DNA of 64,000 nucleotides from Paracoccus versutus (GCF_000763885.1 NZ_JRKO01000014.1:1-64000); one strand, 5' to 3'. Counted from the stretch's first letter, positions 8,306 to 16,681 are shown. Made by a program: numbers and translations. The notes: generated from the letters alone by a model not told the origin.

Positions 8306-9391
8306 ATGCAAGAACCCCTGGTTTCCTTCGAGGGCGTCGCCAAGCGTTTCGGCAGCTATGTCGCCGTGCAAAAGATGGACCTGCAGATCCACAAGGGCGA
8401 ATTCCTGGCCATCATGGGCTCGTCGGGCTGCGGCAAGACCACGACGTTGCGCATGCTGGCCGGGCTGGAGGCGCCCAGCGAGGGCGTGATCCGCCTGGCG
8501 GGCCAAGCCATCAACGACCTGCCGAGCTGGAGCCGCGACACGCCGATGGTCTGGCAGAGCCTGGCGCTGTTTCCGTTCCTGAACGTGATCGAGAATGTCG
8601 AGTTTGCGCTGAAGATGCGCGGCATAGGCCGTGCCGAGCGCCGGCGGCGGGCCGAGCAATGGTTGGAGCGCATGCAGATCGCCGAATTCGCCGACCGCAA
8701 CATCGCCCAGTTGTCCGGCGGCCAGCGCCAGCGTGTCGCCCTGGCGCGCTCGCTGGTGGTCGAGCCCGAGATCCTGCTGCTGGACGAGCCCTTGTCGGCG
8801 CTGGACGCGGCGCTGAAGGTCAGGATGCAATCGGTACTGAAGAACCTGCAGCGCGAGACCGGCATCACCTTCGTCTATGTCACGCACAGCCAGTCCGAGG
8901 CCTTTTCGATGGCCGACCGCGTCGTCATCATGAGCCGCGGCAAGATCGAGCAGATCGGCACCCCGCAAGAGATCTATCGCACGCCGCGCACGCGCTTCGT
9001 CGCCGATTTCCTGGGCTCGTCCAACATCTTCCCCGGCCAGTTGACACGCGACGCGGGCGGCCGCGCAGCCATCGCCACCCCCAGCGGCGATTTCGTCCTT
9101 GCCGGGGGTGGGCAGGGGGCAACGCCGGGGCAGGCGGCCAGCCTGATCGTGCTGGATACCAAGATGCAGATCCATTTCCAGCCGCCGCCGGACGCCGTGA
9201 ACACGATCGAGGCGCGCATGATCGGCGAGGAATTCATCGGCGCCACCGCCACCATCTATTTCGAAACCGGCGCGGGACAGGAAATACGGGTGCAGAAATC
9301 GCATGAAGAACTGGCTGATCTTCCGCTGGCCGTGGGCCGATCCTTCCATCTGTCCTGGTCGCCCGCCGACGGCCATCTCGTGCCGGAATAG
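8306..9391 (+). CDS. ABC transporter ATPase, PotA-like
   Basis: 361 residues. Walker A GSSGCGKT at 38-45, signature LSGGQRQR, Walker B ILLLDEP, and a C-terminal TOBE-type regulatory domain from about residue 240. It powers the PotBC-like permeases. The start is ambiguous. ATG 8297 overlaps the preceding stop as ATGA, but the AAGGA at 8292-8296 would then touch the codon; ATG 8306 has a 9-base spacing and is preferred. It is the last gene of the operon. Note the WQSLALFPFLNV block, with W-Q-S where VFQSYAL is usual. Confidence 0.9.
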   Translation: MQEPLVSFEGVAKRFGSYVAVQKMDLQIHKGEFLAIMGSSGCGKTTTLRMLAGLEAPSEGVIRLAGQAINDLPSWSRDTPMVWQSLALFPFLNVIENVEFALKMRGIGRAERRRRAEQWLERMQIAEFADRNIAQLSGGQRQRVALARSLVVEPEILLLDEPLSALDAALKVRMQSVLKNLQRETGITFVYVTHSQSEAFSMADRVVIMSRGKIEQIGTPQEIYRTPRTRFVADFLGSSNIFPGQLTRDAGGRAAIATPSGDFVLAGGGQGATPGQAASLIVLDTKMQIHFQPPPDAVNTIEARMIGEEFIGATATIYFETGAGQEIRVQKSHEELADLPLAVGRSFHLSWSPADGHLVPE

Positions 9392-9968
9392 CCCGGGACG
9401 TGACGCGCCGCCGCCCCTGGCCGGCGGTCCTGGCCGCCTTTCCCATGCCGGGGCCTATGGGCTGTTCTATGCCGGGCGGCTTTGCCCCCTTGCGCTTGCG
9501 GGAATTTCGGGCACGTCCCATCTGCCGTGTCGCGGGGACGGGAGTCTTCTCGCTGCTTGCCGGTCAGGGCCGGCATCAGGCAGGATGCCTGTTGGAATGG
9601 CCTTGTGGGTGAGACGGGTCCGGCGTTTCCTGCTTCCGCGATCCGAAACCGCGTAGCAGGGCGGCTGGGCCTGCCGGGCGGCAACTCCTCCCTTCTTGAG
9701 AGGTCAGCGCCCTATGCCTCGCGGATCTCTCGTGGCCGTCTGCGAGGATTGCCTTTCTAGGGGGTCAGTTTCCCGACATGCGCTGTTCCGGCTTGCAGCT
9801 TGGGCTTCGGGAAGTTTCTGCGGCTGGCAACGGAGTGGTTGTTTTCAAGGTCGATGATGACGCGGGAGGTTCTCATCTATACGGTCGCTTATGGTAGAGC
9901 CGACTGGATCAAGCGTATGCATCCGGCGTAGGCCGTTGTTACGCAGCTTTTGCAGCAGGGCCGCCCTT
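9392..9968. other. 577-base stretch with no recognised gene
   Basis: Between the ATPase gene and the IS66 remnant I find no frame with a recognisable protein family or a convincing start. A short minus-strand frame (9845-10033) runs into the IS66 fragment but its non-IS66 part matches nothing I know. The stretch probably holds decayed mobile-element and flanking DNA. Confidence 0.5.
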
Positions 9969-10345
9969 TCAGTTCCAGGGCAGTAATTCTGGCAGGCGGG
10001 ACAGGGGTGTGTCGGGCAGTCGCGCGAGCACATCGGCGAGCCAAGCCTGGGGATCGACGTCGCTTATTTTGGCGGTGCCGATCAGGGAATACATGAAGGC
10101 GGCGCGGTCGCTACCGCGGGGCGAACCGGCAAAGAGCCAGGCTTTCCTGCCGAGGGCGATACCGCGTAGGGCCCGTTCGGCGGCATTGTTGGTAAGGCAG
10201 ATGCGACCATCATCGTCGAGGAAGCATGTGAAGGCGTCCCAGCGGCCGTCTTCCTCGAGCATGTAGTGATGGCCTTGGCGACGGGGTTGTGCTTCGACAT
10301 CCGGGCGCGTTCGGATCGCAGCCAGTCATGCAGATCGCCGAACCC
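9969..10345 (-). mobile_element. IS66-family transposase (TnpC) C-terminal remnant
   Basis: On the minus strand the frame reads LHDWLRSERARMSKHNPVAKAI. After a one-base shift near 10270 it reads FLDDDGRICLTNNAAERALRG, GRKAWLFAGSPRG and DPQAWLADVLARLPDTP, ending LLPWN. These are the last conserved blocks of IS66 TnpC, which is about 500 residues when complete. Both the missing N-terminal part and the frameshift show it is dead. Its upstream edge lies about 80 bases before the promoter of the amino-acid importer. Confidence 0.8.
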
Positions 10346-10424
10346 AGCGCGACGGCCTGTCCCTCGAAGGCATGACCGGGATTGGTGGGTTGGGAACATA
10401 TGGCATGCGTCCAATTGTGAAGTA

Positions 10425-10453
10425 TTGACCTAAATTAAGAAAACGTTTTCTAT
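10425..10453 (+). promoter_or_regulatory. promoter of the amino-acid importer operon
   Basis: A TTGACC -35 box (10425-10430), exactly 17 bases of spacer and TTCTAT as -10 (10448-10453), 57 bases before the start codon. The spacer contains most of the palindrome listed next, which suggests repression by steric block. Confidence 0.55.
10438..10451. promoter_or_regulatory. 14-bp palindromic operator
   Basis: AGAAAACGTTTTCT is a perfect palindrome with the CG-centred core typical of LacI/GalR operators. A 15-base stretch including its left half (ATTAAGAAAACGTTT, 10434-10448) recurs exactly at 15352-15366, before the MFS gene. Related palindromes flank the LacI gene at 37.5-38.6 kb. Confidence 0.6.
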
Positions 10454-10509
10454 CGTGATATTGCGATTCAGAATCATCTGTGGTGGTCGCGATCAAGAGG
10501 GAGTCTAGA

Positions 10510-11355
10510 ATGATCAAAATAAAGAAAAATAAAGAGAAATTTTTTCAGTTTCGTCAAGTTTGCACAGTGCTTGGCATCGCGGCGCTTCCGCTTTTCCTAG
10601 TGGGGACCCCGGCATTGGCGGACAAGCTGGATGATATCGTTTCCAGCGGCGCGCTGCGCTGTGGTGTGATGCTTGATTTCCCGCCTTTAGGCTATCGTGA
10701 CGCCTCGGGCAACCCGGCCGGCTTCGATGTCGAGACCTGCAATGACATTGCCGCGCAGCTGGGCGTCAAGCCCGAAATTGTTGAGACCCAGGCGCCGCAG
10801 CGGGTGCCGGCCTTGGTTTCGGGAACGGTGGACATCGTCGTTGGTGGCACTACCCCCACCCTGGAGCGCGCCAAGACCGTGACTTTCACCGACCCCTATA
10901 ACGTCGGCAAGCTGGTTGTCGTGACAGGCAGCGCCAACAGGATCTCTGGCTTTGACGAACTCAAGGGCAAATCCGTCGCATTGGTTCGCGGAACTCTGCC
11001 TGAAACCGCCTACCTGGCGGCCTGTAACGGTTGGTCCGAAGGCTGCAAGAACCTGTCGCTGGCGAACAATGCCGAACAGATCACCGCTGTGCGGCAGGGC
11101 CGCGCAAATGCAATGATCGAGACAAACTCGTTCATGTCTGCGCTGAAGGCTTCGCCCCAAGGCGTGGACCTGGAGATCTGCTGCAACGTGCCCGGCTTTA
11201 CCGACTGGACCTCGATCGCGGTGCCGAAAGGTGAATATGGTCTGCGCGACTGGTTGAACCTGTTCATCTTCTGGCAAGTAGACAGCGGTCGTTATGCCGA
11301 ACTCTACCAGAAATACTATGGCACCGAAGCCCCCAGCCTGCAGCCGGGAAACTGA
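10510..11355 (+). CDS. polar amino-acid ABC transporter substrate-binding protein
   Basis: 281 residues. The lysine-rich N-terminus and a hydrophobic stretch ending TPALA form a Sec signal peptide (about 1-37). The rest is a type-II periplasmic binding fold of solute-binding family 3, opening DDIVSSGALRCGVMLDFPPLGYRD with the usual GFDVE block. ATG 10510 has an AGGGAG site 7 bases upstream. It heads a binding protein-permease-permease-ATPase operon of the glutamine/histidine type. Four cysteines in the mature part are slightly unusual. The ligand is not evident; amino acid or amino-acid derivative is all the family supports. Confidence 0.88.
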   Translation: MIKIKKNKEKFFQFRQVCTVLGIAALPLFLVGTPALADKLDDIVSSGALRCGVMLDFPPLGYRDASGNPAGFDVETCNDIAAQLGVKPEIVETQAPQRVPALVSGTVDIVVGGTTPTLERAKTVTFTDPYNVGKLVVVTGSANRISGFDELKGKSVALVRGTLPETAYLAACNGWSEGCKNLSLANNAEQITAVRQGRANAMIETNSFMSALKASPQGVDLEICCNVPGFTDWTSIAVPKGEYGLRDWLNLFIFWQVDSGRYAELYQKYYGTEAPSLQPGN

Positions 11356-11364
11356 GATCGGGCA

Positions 11365-12030
11365 ATGAGCTACAACTTTCAGTTCGGCATCGTCCTTGAC
11401 GCTCTGCCCGATCTGATGCAAGGGGCCGCCTTGAGCCTGTCGATTGCCATCGTCACGATGGCGGTAGGCATCGTCTTGGCAATGCCCCTTGCCGTCGGAT
11501 CATGGAATGGCAAGGGGCTAGTCACCTTCTTGTCGCGATCCTGGATCGAGCTTGCGCGGAATACGCCGTGCCTCGCCCAGATCTATTTTTTCTTCTACGG
11601 GCTTGGTGCCTTTGGCATCTTCCTCTCGCCTTGGCTCGCTGTCGGCATCGCGCTGTGCTTCAACAACGCGGGTTATCTGGCCGAGATCTTTCGCGGCGGC
11701 CTGAAAGGCGTGAACGCGAACCAGATGAAGGGCGCTCGCTCGCTAGGTTTCGGTCCTGTCGGCGCCTATCGTTATGTCGTCTTTCCGCAGGTTTTCACCA
11801 ATACGTTCAGTTCGATCGGCAACCAGTTCATCTGGGCACTTCTGAATACCTCGCTGGGCGCGTTGATCGGACTTTACGATCTCAGCGGCGTTGCTATGGA
11901 TTACCAGTCCCGGACCTTCAAGACTTTCGAGTTCTTCCTGGCCATTGCGGTGATCTATTTCATCCTGGCCAAATTGGTGCTGTTCCTGGCGAACCGTTTC
12001 AAGCCTGGAGGCGCACGCCATGCCGCCTGA
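11365..12030 (+). CDS. polar amino-acid ABC transporter permease 1
   Basis: 221 residues with about five membrane helices. HisM/GlnP-type blocks are present: ELARNTPCLAQIYFFFYG and the EAA-like loop GARSLGFGPVGAYRYVVFPQ. It starts 9 bases after the binding-protein gene and overlaps the next permease gene by 11 bases, so translation is probably coupled. It dimerises with the following permease. Confidence 0.9.
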   Translation: MSYNFQFGIVLDALPDLMQGAALSLSIAIVTMAVGIVLAMPLAVGSWNGKGLVTFLSRSWIELARNTPCLAQIYFFFYGLGAFGIFLSPWLAVGIALCFNNAGYLAEIFRGGLKGVNANQMKGARSLGFGPVGAYRYVVFPQVFTNTFSSIGNQFIWALLNTSLGALIGLYDLSGVAMDYQSRTFKTFEFFLAIAVIYFILAKLVLFLANRFKPGGARHAA

Positions 12031-12691
12031 CATGTTTGCATCGGGGATCGCCCCGCAGGACTATTGGCTGATGGCCGAAGGCGCATGGCGCACGATTCTG
12101 ATGACGCTATCGGCCGGAGTGCTGGCAACGTTGCTGGGTGTGGCGCTGGGGCTGCTGAAACTCATGCCTTGGCGCGGGCTGCGACATTTGCTTGATACGG
12201 TGACCGACAGCCTGCGCTGTGTGCCCCTGCTGGTGCAGGTGACGCTGATCTATTCCGGGCTGGCGGTGCTGGGATTTCGCATCGGTGCGTTTACCGCCGG
12301 GATGGTCGCGCTTGGTCTTTTTGCCGCGGGCTATATTTCCGAGGTGGTGCGCGAGGCCGCGCAAGCCGTGCCCGGCAATCTGCGGCGCGCTGCGCGTGGC
12401 CTGGGCATGACGCGTTTCCAGGAATATTGGTATGTGGTCCTGCCCTTGGGCATCCGGCAGGGCTTTCCGTCCTGGCTGGGGATCATCCTGGGCATCGTCA
12501 AGGACACATCGGTCGTGGCGGTGATCGGCTATGTCGAGCTTCTGCGTGCAACGCAGAACATCATTACCCGGACGCAGGACCCGCTGCCGCTGCTGTCGCT
12601 GGCCGCCGTGTTCTACTTCTTGATCTGCTTTCCGCTCTCGATGCTGGGGCGGCGGCTTGAGCACATGATGAACGGAGGTGCCGTGCGATGA
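12020..12691 (+). CDS. polar amino-acid ABC transporter permease 2
   Basis: 223 residues, the second HisQM-type membrane subunit. [18 protein letters not shown] and [21 protein letters not shown] are the conserved cytoplasmic segments. It overlaps the first permease gene by 11 bases and the ATPase gene by 4 (ATGA), a tight operon arrangement. Confidence 0.9.
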   Translation: MPPDMFASGIAPQDYWLMAEGAWRTILMTLSAGVLATLLGVALGLLKLMPWRGLRHLLDTVTDSLRCVPLLVQVTLIYSGLAVLGFRIGAFTAGMVALGLFAAGYISEVVREAAQAVPGNLRRAARGLGMTRFQEYWYVVLPLGIRQGFPSWLGIILGIVKDTSVVAVIGYVELLRATQNIITRTQDPLPLLSLAAVFYFLICFPLSMLGRRLEHMMNGGAVR

Positions 12692-13410
12692 TCGAGATCA
12701 AGCAGGTGCGCAAGAGCTATGGCTCGCTGGAGGTTCTGAAAGGGATCGACCTGACCATCGATAAAGGCGAGGTCGTCGCCATGATCGGGCCTTCGGGGTC
12801 AGGCAAGTCCACGCTGCTGCAATGCATCAACGGACTGGAAACCATTTCCTCGGGCGAGATCATCGTGGATGGCGTCAGCGTCTTTGACAAGGCGACGAAC
12901 CTGAACCATCTGCGCCGTAAGCTGGGCATCGTCTTCCAAAGCTACAATGCCTTCCCGCACATGACCGTGCGCCGGAACGTAACGCTGGCTCTGACCAAGG
13001 TGTTGGGCGTCTCTCGCGACCAGGCCAATGCCATCGCCGAGACACAATTGCAGCGGGTCGGCCTTCTGGCCAAGGCCGATGTCTATCCGACCGCGCTGTC
13101 GGGCGGACAGCAGCAGCGCCTGGGTATTGCCCGCGCGCTTGCCATGGGCCCGTCATATATGTTGTTCGACGAGGTGACTTCGGCGCTTGATCCCGAACTG
13201 GTGGCCGAGGTTCTGGCAACTCTCCGCCAGCTTTCCGCTGAGGGGATGACGATGATCCTCGTGACCCATGAGATGCAGTTCGCCCGCGAGGTCGCAGATC
13301 GGGTGGTCTTTTTTCATGAAGGGGTGATCGCAGAATCCGGCCCGCCCGAGCAGATATTCGGCAACCCCAAGTCCGAAAGGCTGCGGGCCTTTGTTTCTCG
13401 CGCGGGCTGA
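12688..13410 (+). CDS. polar amino-acid ABC transporter ATPase, GlnQ-like
   Basis: 240 residues, a single nucleotide-binding domain of the expected size. Walker A GPSGSGKS at 34-41, Q-loop [12 protein letters not shown], signature LSGGQQQR, and Walker [15 protein letters not shown] with the V-T after D-E that is typical of the GlnQ/HisP group. It is the last gene of the importer operon; a 255-base gap with an AT-rich inverted repeat follows. Confidence 0.92.
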   Translation: MIEIKQVRKSYGSLEVLKGIDLTIDKGEVVAMIGPSGSGKSTLLQCINGLETISSGEIIVDGVSVFDKATNLNHLRRKLGIVFQSYNAFPHMTVRRNVTLALTKVLGVSRDQANAIAETQLQRVGLLAKADVYPTALSGGQQQRLGIARALAMGPSYMLFDEVTSALDPELVAEVLATLRQLSAEGMTMILVTHEMQFAREVADRVVFFHEGVIAESGPPEQIFGNPKSERLRAFVSRAG

Positions 13411-13574
13411 GCGCTGCGACATTTACCAGGCGGCCCGATCATGTGCCCGAACGTGGTTCAGGAGGGCCATGCGTTTGCCAGGTATTATCGCCTGCAACTG
13501 CGCAGTCTTTGCCAAGCTCTTTGCCCGTGGGATTTCCGGCGGGCGCCCTTTTCAGCGTATAAATATATCTTTAT

Positions 13575-13602
13575 TACATAAGTAACAAATGTTATTTATG
13601 TA
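13575..13602. promoter_or_regulatory. 28-bp AT-rich inverted repeat, candidate MarR operator
   Basis: Left arm TACATAAGTAAC and right arm GTTATTTATGTA pair at 11 of 12 positions around an AAAT spacer. It lies 64 bases before the bicupin ATG, in the only promoter-sized gap upstream of the bicupin-MarR gene pair. MarR proteins bind long AT-rich palindromes of this kind, often over their own promoters. Confidence 0.5.
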
Positions 13603-13665
13603 TCAAATATAGCTACCGCGGCAGAAATCATCGGGAAAGGAGACAGTCTGGATATCGATCGTCAG

Positions 13666-14634
13666 ATGGAGCAGCACTTTGGCCCCAAGGCCATAATCTT
13701 GCCGGATGATGGGCCGCGCTTCCGTATGAATGGCAAGGGTGTCATCGGGCAGATCAAGCTCGGTCCCGGAGAATACCCACATTACAAGTTCACCGCAGTT
13801 CGCTTCGATTTGCAGCCGGGTGCAAAGCTCGATCTTTATGCCTTCCGCTTTTCCGGGCGCATGATTTATTGTCTCGACGGCGCGGGCACCATCATCCTGA
13901 ATGGCGAACGCAGTCCCTTCGCCGAGGAGCATTTCGCCCATATCGGCGAGGGTCATCACGTCGCGCTTGAAAACAACGGCGACAATGTGCAGCAAGTGTT
14001 CAGCATCGTCTTCGGCAGCAGCCCGGAGGCGCGTATCGATCTAATGCCCATCCAAGACGACGAGCCGACGCTGGAATTCAACATCGATCTGCGTGCTGTC
14101 TTCGGCCTGTTGACGCTGACCGAAACCAAGGATCTGTCGGAAAGACAGAAGGGCGAGCTGGTCTATCAACTGCCGGACACTGGTCCGTCCTTCTGGCAGG
14201 CGAAGCCCAGTGTTGGTTGGGTAGAGGTGAAGCTCGCGCCTTTCACCCACAATGTCCATCATTACGGTTTGTTGATGCAGACGCTCTATCCTGGGGCGGC
14301 CGTGCGCGAACATGCTCATAACCAGTTGAACGAATTCTTCATCATCACCAAGGGGACCGCCAGAGCCGCGTTGGACGGCGTCGAAGCGATCTCGGTCATC
14401 GTCATCGGCCGCAACGTCTGGCACTGGTGGGGCCATGCGGGGGAGGGAGATGCGCAGAACTTTGCCGTCATTGATCCGCCGGGCGTCGAGGGGGCGCTGG
14501 CTCTTGCCGGGCGTCTACGTACCAAGGGCGAGAGTTGGCCTGACGATATCGTACGCAGCCCGGAGACCGGCAAAATCCTGCATGACCGCTATGGCTTCGT
14601 GATCAAGGCCGGCGCGGCGGATGCGCAGCGGTAA
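13666..14634 (+). CDS. bicupin domain protein
   Basis: 322 residues with two cupin barrels. The N-terminal one (about 30-110) lacks the HxH metal motif; the C-terminal one (about 195-265) keeps it as REHAHNQLNE, followed by a histidine-rich NVWHWWGHAGEG loop, so only this half should bind metal. Start is uncertain. ATG 13666 has no close ribosome site, while an in-frame CTG at 13648 has AAGGAG 5 bases upstream, which would add six residues. It probably shares a transcript with the downstream MarR gene. The reaction is unknown: dioxygenase, isomerase and decarboxylase activities all occur in bicupins. Confidence 0.75.
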   Translation: MEQHFGPKAIILPDDGPRFRMNGKGVIGQIKLGPGEYPHYKFTAVRFDLQPGAKLDLYAFRFSGRMIYCLDGAGTIILNGERSPFAEEHFAHIGEGHHVALENNGDNVQQVFSIVFGSSPEARIDLMPIQDDEPTLEFNIDLRAVFGLLTLTETKDLSERQKGELVYQLPDTGPSFWQAKPSVGWVEVKLAPFTHNVHHYGLLMQTLYPGAAVREHAHNQLNEFFIITKGTARAALDGVEAISVIVIGRNVWHWWGHAGEGDAQNFAVIDPPGVEGALALAGRLRTKGESWPDDIVRSPETGKILHDRYGFVIKAGAADAQR

Positions 14635-14768
14635 GTATGGGCCGGATCTGTGGGGTCGGACGCTTGCACGGCCCTTCTAGCCTTGTGGATTGTGGCTGGT
14701 GTGCGGGGGGAAGCTATAGCTGGGCAAAGCGCCGCGCACGATCCGAAATCATAGAGAGAAACCATCCG

Positions 14769-15134
14769 ATGGCAGAGGCCCAGCCTGACCCCGAACTGCG
14801 CTATCGCCCGGTGATTTATCAGCTCCTGCATGTTTCGAGCTTGATGCTGAAGACACGCGAGCATTACGCCGCTGCCGTAGGGGTGACCGCGCCGCAGTTC
14901 AGTGTGCTGACCGCAATCCGCGAATCCCCTGGCACCAGCGTGGGCGAGGTGGCCAACCCGCTGCTGGTTTTGGGTCCCTTCGTCACCACCGAGGTCGGCA
15001 AACTTGTCCGGGCGAGACTGGTGCATGAGCAGGCCTCCGGTCGTGATCGGCGCGTGGCCGAGCTGTTCTTGACCGATGAAGGGGTTGTGCGGCTGGATGC
15101 GGTGGAGGCGCTGCGTCGCGCGGCCAATGCATGA
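14769..15134 (+). CDS. MarR-family regulator, C-terminus shifted out of frame
   Basis: 121 residues covering the winged helix-turn-helix. A dimer helix is followed by TAPQFSVLTAIRESPGTSVGEVA, then the wing VHEQASGRDRRVAELFLTDEG. MarR proteins usually have about 140-160 residues, and the closing dimerisation helix is missing here. That helix appears in the next frame (15131-15256), whose ATG overlaps this stop. So the gene has either suffered a one-base shift or makes two polypeptides. ATG 14769 is preceded by a weak AGAGAGAAAC site. Likely controls the bicupin and MFS neighbourhood; effector unknown. Confidence 0.75.
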   Translation: MAEAQPDPELRYRPVIYQLLHVSSLMLKTREHYAAAVGVTAPQFSVLTAIRESPGTSVGEVANPLLVLGPFVTTEVGKLVRARLVHEQASGRDRRVAELFLTDEGVVRLDAVEALRRAANA

Positions 15135-15256
15135 TTTTTGATGGCATGTCCGACGCAGAGCTGCAGAAGCTTTACGCAAAACTGTGGGGCCTGACTCGTG
15201 GGTTGAGCCAGGCGCTGCACATGATGGGGGATCCGGCCAAGCGCGTCGCGGACTGA
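15131..15256 (+). CDS. 41-residue frame encoding the displaced MarR C-terminal helix
   Basis: The ATG overlaps the MarR stop as ATGA and the frame reads MIFDGMSDAELQKLYAKLWG and on to a TGA at 15254-15256. The FDGMSDAELQKL pattern is that of the last helix of MarR proteins (typically F.GLS..E...L). Joining the two frames would give a normal-length regulator of about 160 residues. It may be a frameshifted tail, a sequencing error or a separately translated peptide; the first two are more likely. Confidence 0.5.
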   Translation: MIFDGMSDAELQKLYAKLWGLTRGLSQALHMMGDPAKRVAD

Positions 15257-15351
15257 TCTGTTGCTGATGCACGGAGTTCCTGTAATCGTTTTGGTGATTT
15301 ATCGCTAGATAATCCTAAAATTTCATGGGGTAAGATCGATACTGCTAATTT

Positions 15352-15366
15352 ATTAAGAAAACGTTT
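15352..15366. promoter_or_regulatory. second copy of the AAACGTTT operator
   Basis: ATTAAGAAAACGTTT is identical over 15 bases to 10434-10448. Here the right half of the palindrome is degraded (TATAAG follows), and that TATAAG could itself be a -10 box. It lies 60 bases before the MFS start, which suggests that the MFS gene and the importer operon share a regulator. Confidence 0.5.
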
Positions 15367-15425
15367 ATAAGCTTCCGATTTATCCCTACATAGCCCTATC
15401 GGCCAGTTGGCAGGAGGGGACTAAC

Positions 15426-16625
15426 ATGATTGACAGATTTCCGGTTGCGCCGGCGATGCGTCGGGCGCGGATAGCGACGACCGCCGTCTTCTTCATCAAT
15501 GGCATGGCGCTGGCGTTGTTCTTTTCCAACATCGCATTGCTCAAGGAGCTGATCGCGCTCAGCGATGCACGTTTGGGCACTGCGCTTGGGTTGCAGGGAC
15601 TCGGGACCGTGATCTTCGTGGTCATTGGTAGCCTTGTCGCAACCAAGTTTGGCACCCGCGCCACCATGCTGTTTGGCGCGGTGTTGCTGGCACTGGCGCT
15701 CCAGGCCGTGGGCTTTGCATCGCAGTATACCGGGTTCCTACTGGCGATCCTGGCGCTTGGCGCTTCGAACAGCTTCATCGACGTGTCAATGAATGCTCAC
15801 GCCTCGCTGGTCGAGCGTGAATACCGGACAGAAATCATGCCCTCCTTCCATGCCGCCTACAACTTCGGTGGTTTCGCGGGCGCCTCGCTTGCGGCACAAT
15901 TCATTCGCGCCACCGGCGGCGCCTATTCCTCACTGACGTTTGCCGGCATCGCCATGGTTGCCGTGATTGTTGTCGGCTGGATCATCTTGGGCAATCTCAA
16001 GCCCATGATCGCGGAGAAATCAGAGGATCGTCGTCACACCGCTGCCGTAGTCCTGCGCTCGCCAGCTGTCCTGATCCTCGGCATTTTTGTCGCTATGGCG
16101 CTGTTCGTTGAGAACGCGATGAACGGCTGGAGCGGCGTTTATCTTAAGGATGTGGTCATGGCCGATCCGGCTACCGCCGCCACCGCCTTCGCCGCCTTCC
16201 AGTTCGCACTGGCGATCGGCAGGCTGCTCGGTAGCCCCGCCATCCGCCGCTTCGGCGCCGAACGTGTCGTGATTGGCGGCGGACTAATCGCTGCGGCCGG
16301 CGTGCTGCTGGCAGTCACTGTGGTTTCGCAGCCTACGGCGCTGATCGGCTTTGCAGCCATAGGCCTGGGCTTGGCAAACTGCACGCCGATGTTCTTCACC
16401 CGTGCAGCTGCTGCCTTCCCTTCATCGCCGGCGCTTGGCATCGCGTTGGTCAATACCATCGGCTACCTGGGTTATATCGGTGGGCCGCTGGCGCTGGGTC
16501 TAGTGTCGGAAAGCTGGGGATTGAAGTCCGCCTTCTTGCTGGTTCTGGTCGCTATGATGGTCATCGCCTTCGGCTGCCGCCTTGTGACGGCGCTGAAATC
16601 TTCAGCCGAGATTGCTGCTGGATGA
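15426..16625 (+). CDS. MFS transporter (DHA/YbjJ-like)
   Basis: 399 residues with about twelve hydrophobic segments, the full length for a major facilitator. The loop between helices 2 and 3 carries GSLVATKFGTRATML, a version of the G.l.dr.GrR motif. Resembles the sugar/metabolite carriers related to FucP and YbjJ rather than drug pumps, though substrate cannot be read from sequence. ATG 15426 has GGAGGGG upstream (15412-15419). It is a single gene followed by a strong terminator and preceded by an operator shared with the amino-acid importer. Confidence 0.85.
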   Translation: MIDRFPVAPAMRRARIATTAVFFINGMALALFFSNIALLKELIALSDARLGTALGLQGLGTVIFVVIGSLVATKFGTRATMLFGAVLLALALQAVGFASQYTGFLLAILALGASNSFIDVSMNAHASLVEREYRTEIMPSFHAAYNFGGFAGASLAAQFIRATGGAYSSLTFAGIAMVAVIVVGWIILGNLKPMIAEKSEDRRHTAAVVLRSPAVLILGIFVAMALFVENAMNGWSGVYLKDVVMADPATAATAFAAFQFALAIGRLLGSPAIRRFGAERVVIGGGLIAAAGVLLAVTVVSQPTALIGFAAIGLGLANCTPMFFTRAAAAFPSSPALGIALVNTIGYLGYIGGPLALGLVSESWGLKSAFLLVLVAMMVIAFGCRLVTALKSSAEIAAG

Positions 16626-16649
16626 TCCTGCTATCCAAGCAGTATAGAC

Positions 16650-16681
16650 GCCCCGGGCCAGCGGACCGGGGCATTTCTTTT
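16650..16681 (+). terminator. Rho-independent terminator after MFS gene
   Basis: Stem GCCCCGG / CCGGGGC with a 9-base loop followed by ATTTCTTTT, 25 bases after the MFS stop. It abuts the end of the convergent phosphatase gene. Confidence 0.75.

Noticed and set aside
7649..9391. Long frame fusing 200 arginine-rich residues to the PotA-like ATPase
   Set aside because: The added part is the out-of-frame shadow of the PotC-like permease; family N-terminus starts at 8306.
9756..9785. GGGGTCAGTTTCCC-like sequence considered as a Tn3-type terminal repeat
   Set aside because: Only the first few bases resemble Tn3 ends; no matching partner repeat or transposase was seen.
9845..10033. Short minus-strand frame downstream of the IS66 piece
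   Set aside because: No family resemblance and no ribosome site; partly overlaps the transposase remnant.
10480..10509. Upstream GTG codons that would lengthen the amino-acid binding protein
   Set aside because: They lie between the promoter and the AGGGAG site that serves ATG 10510, and would precede a complete signal peptide.
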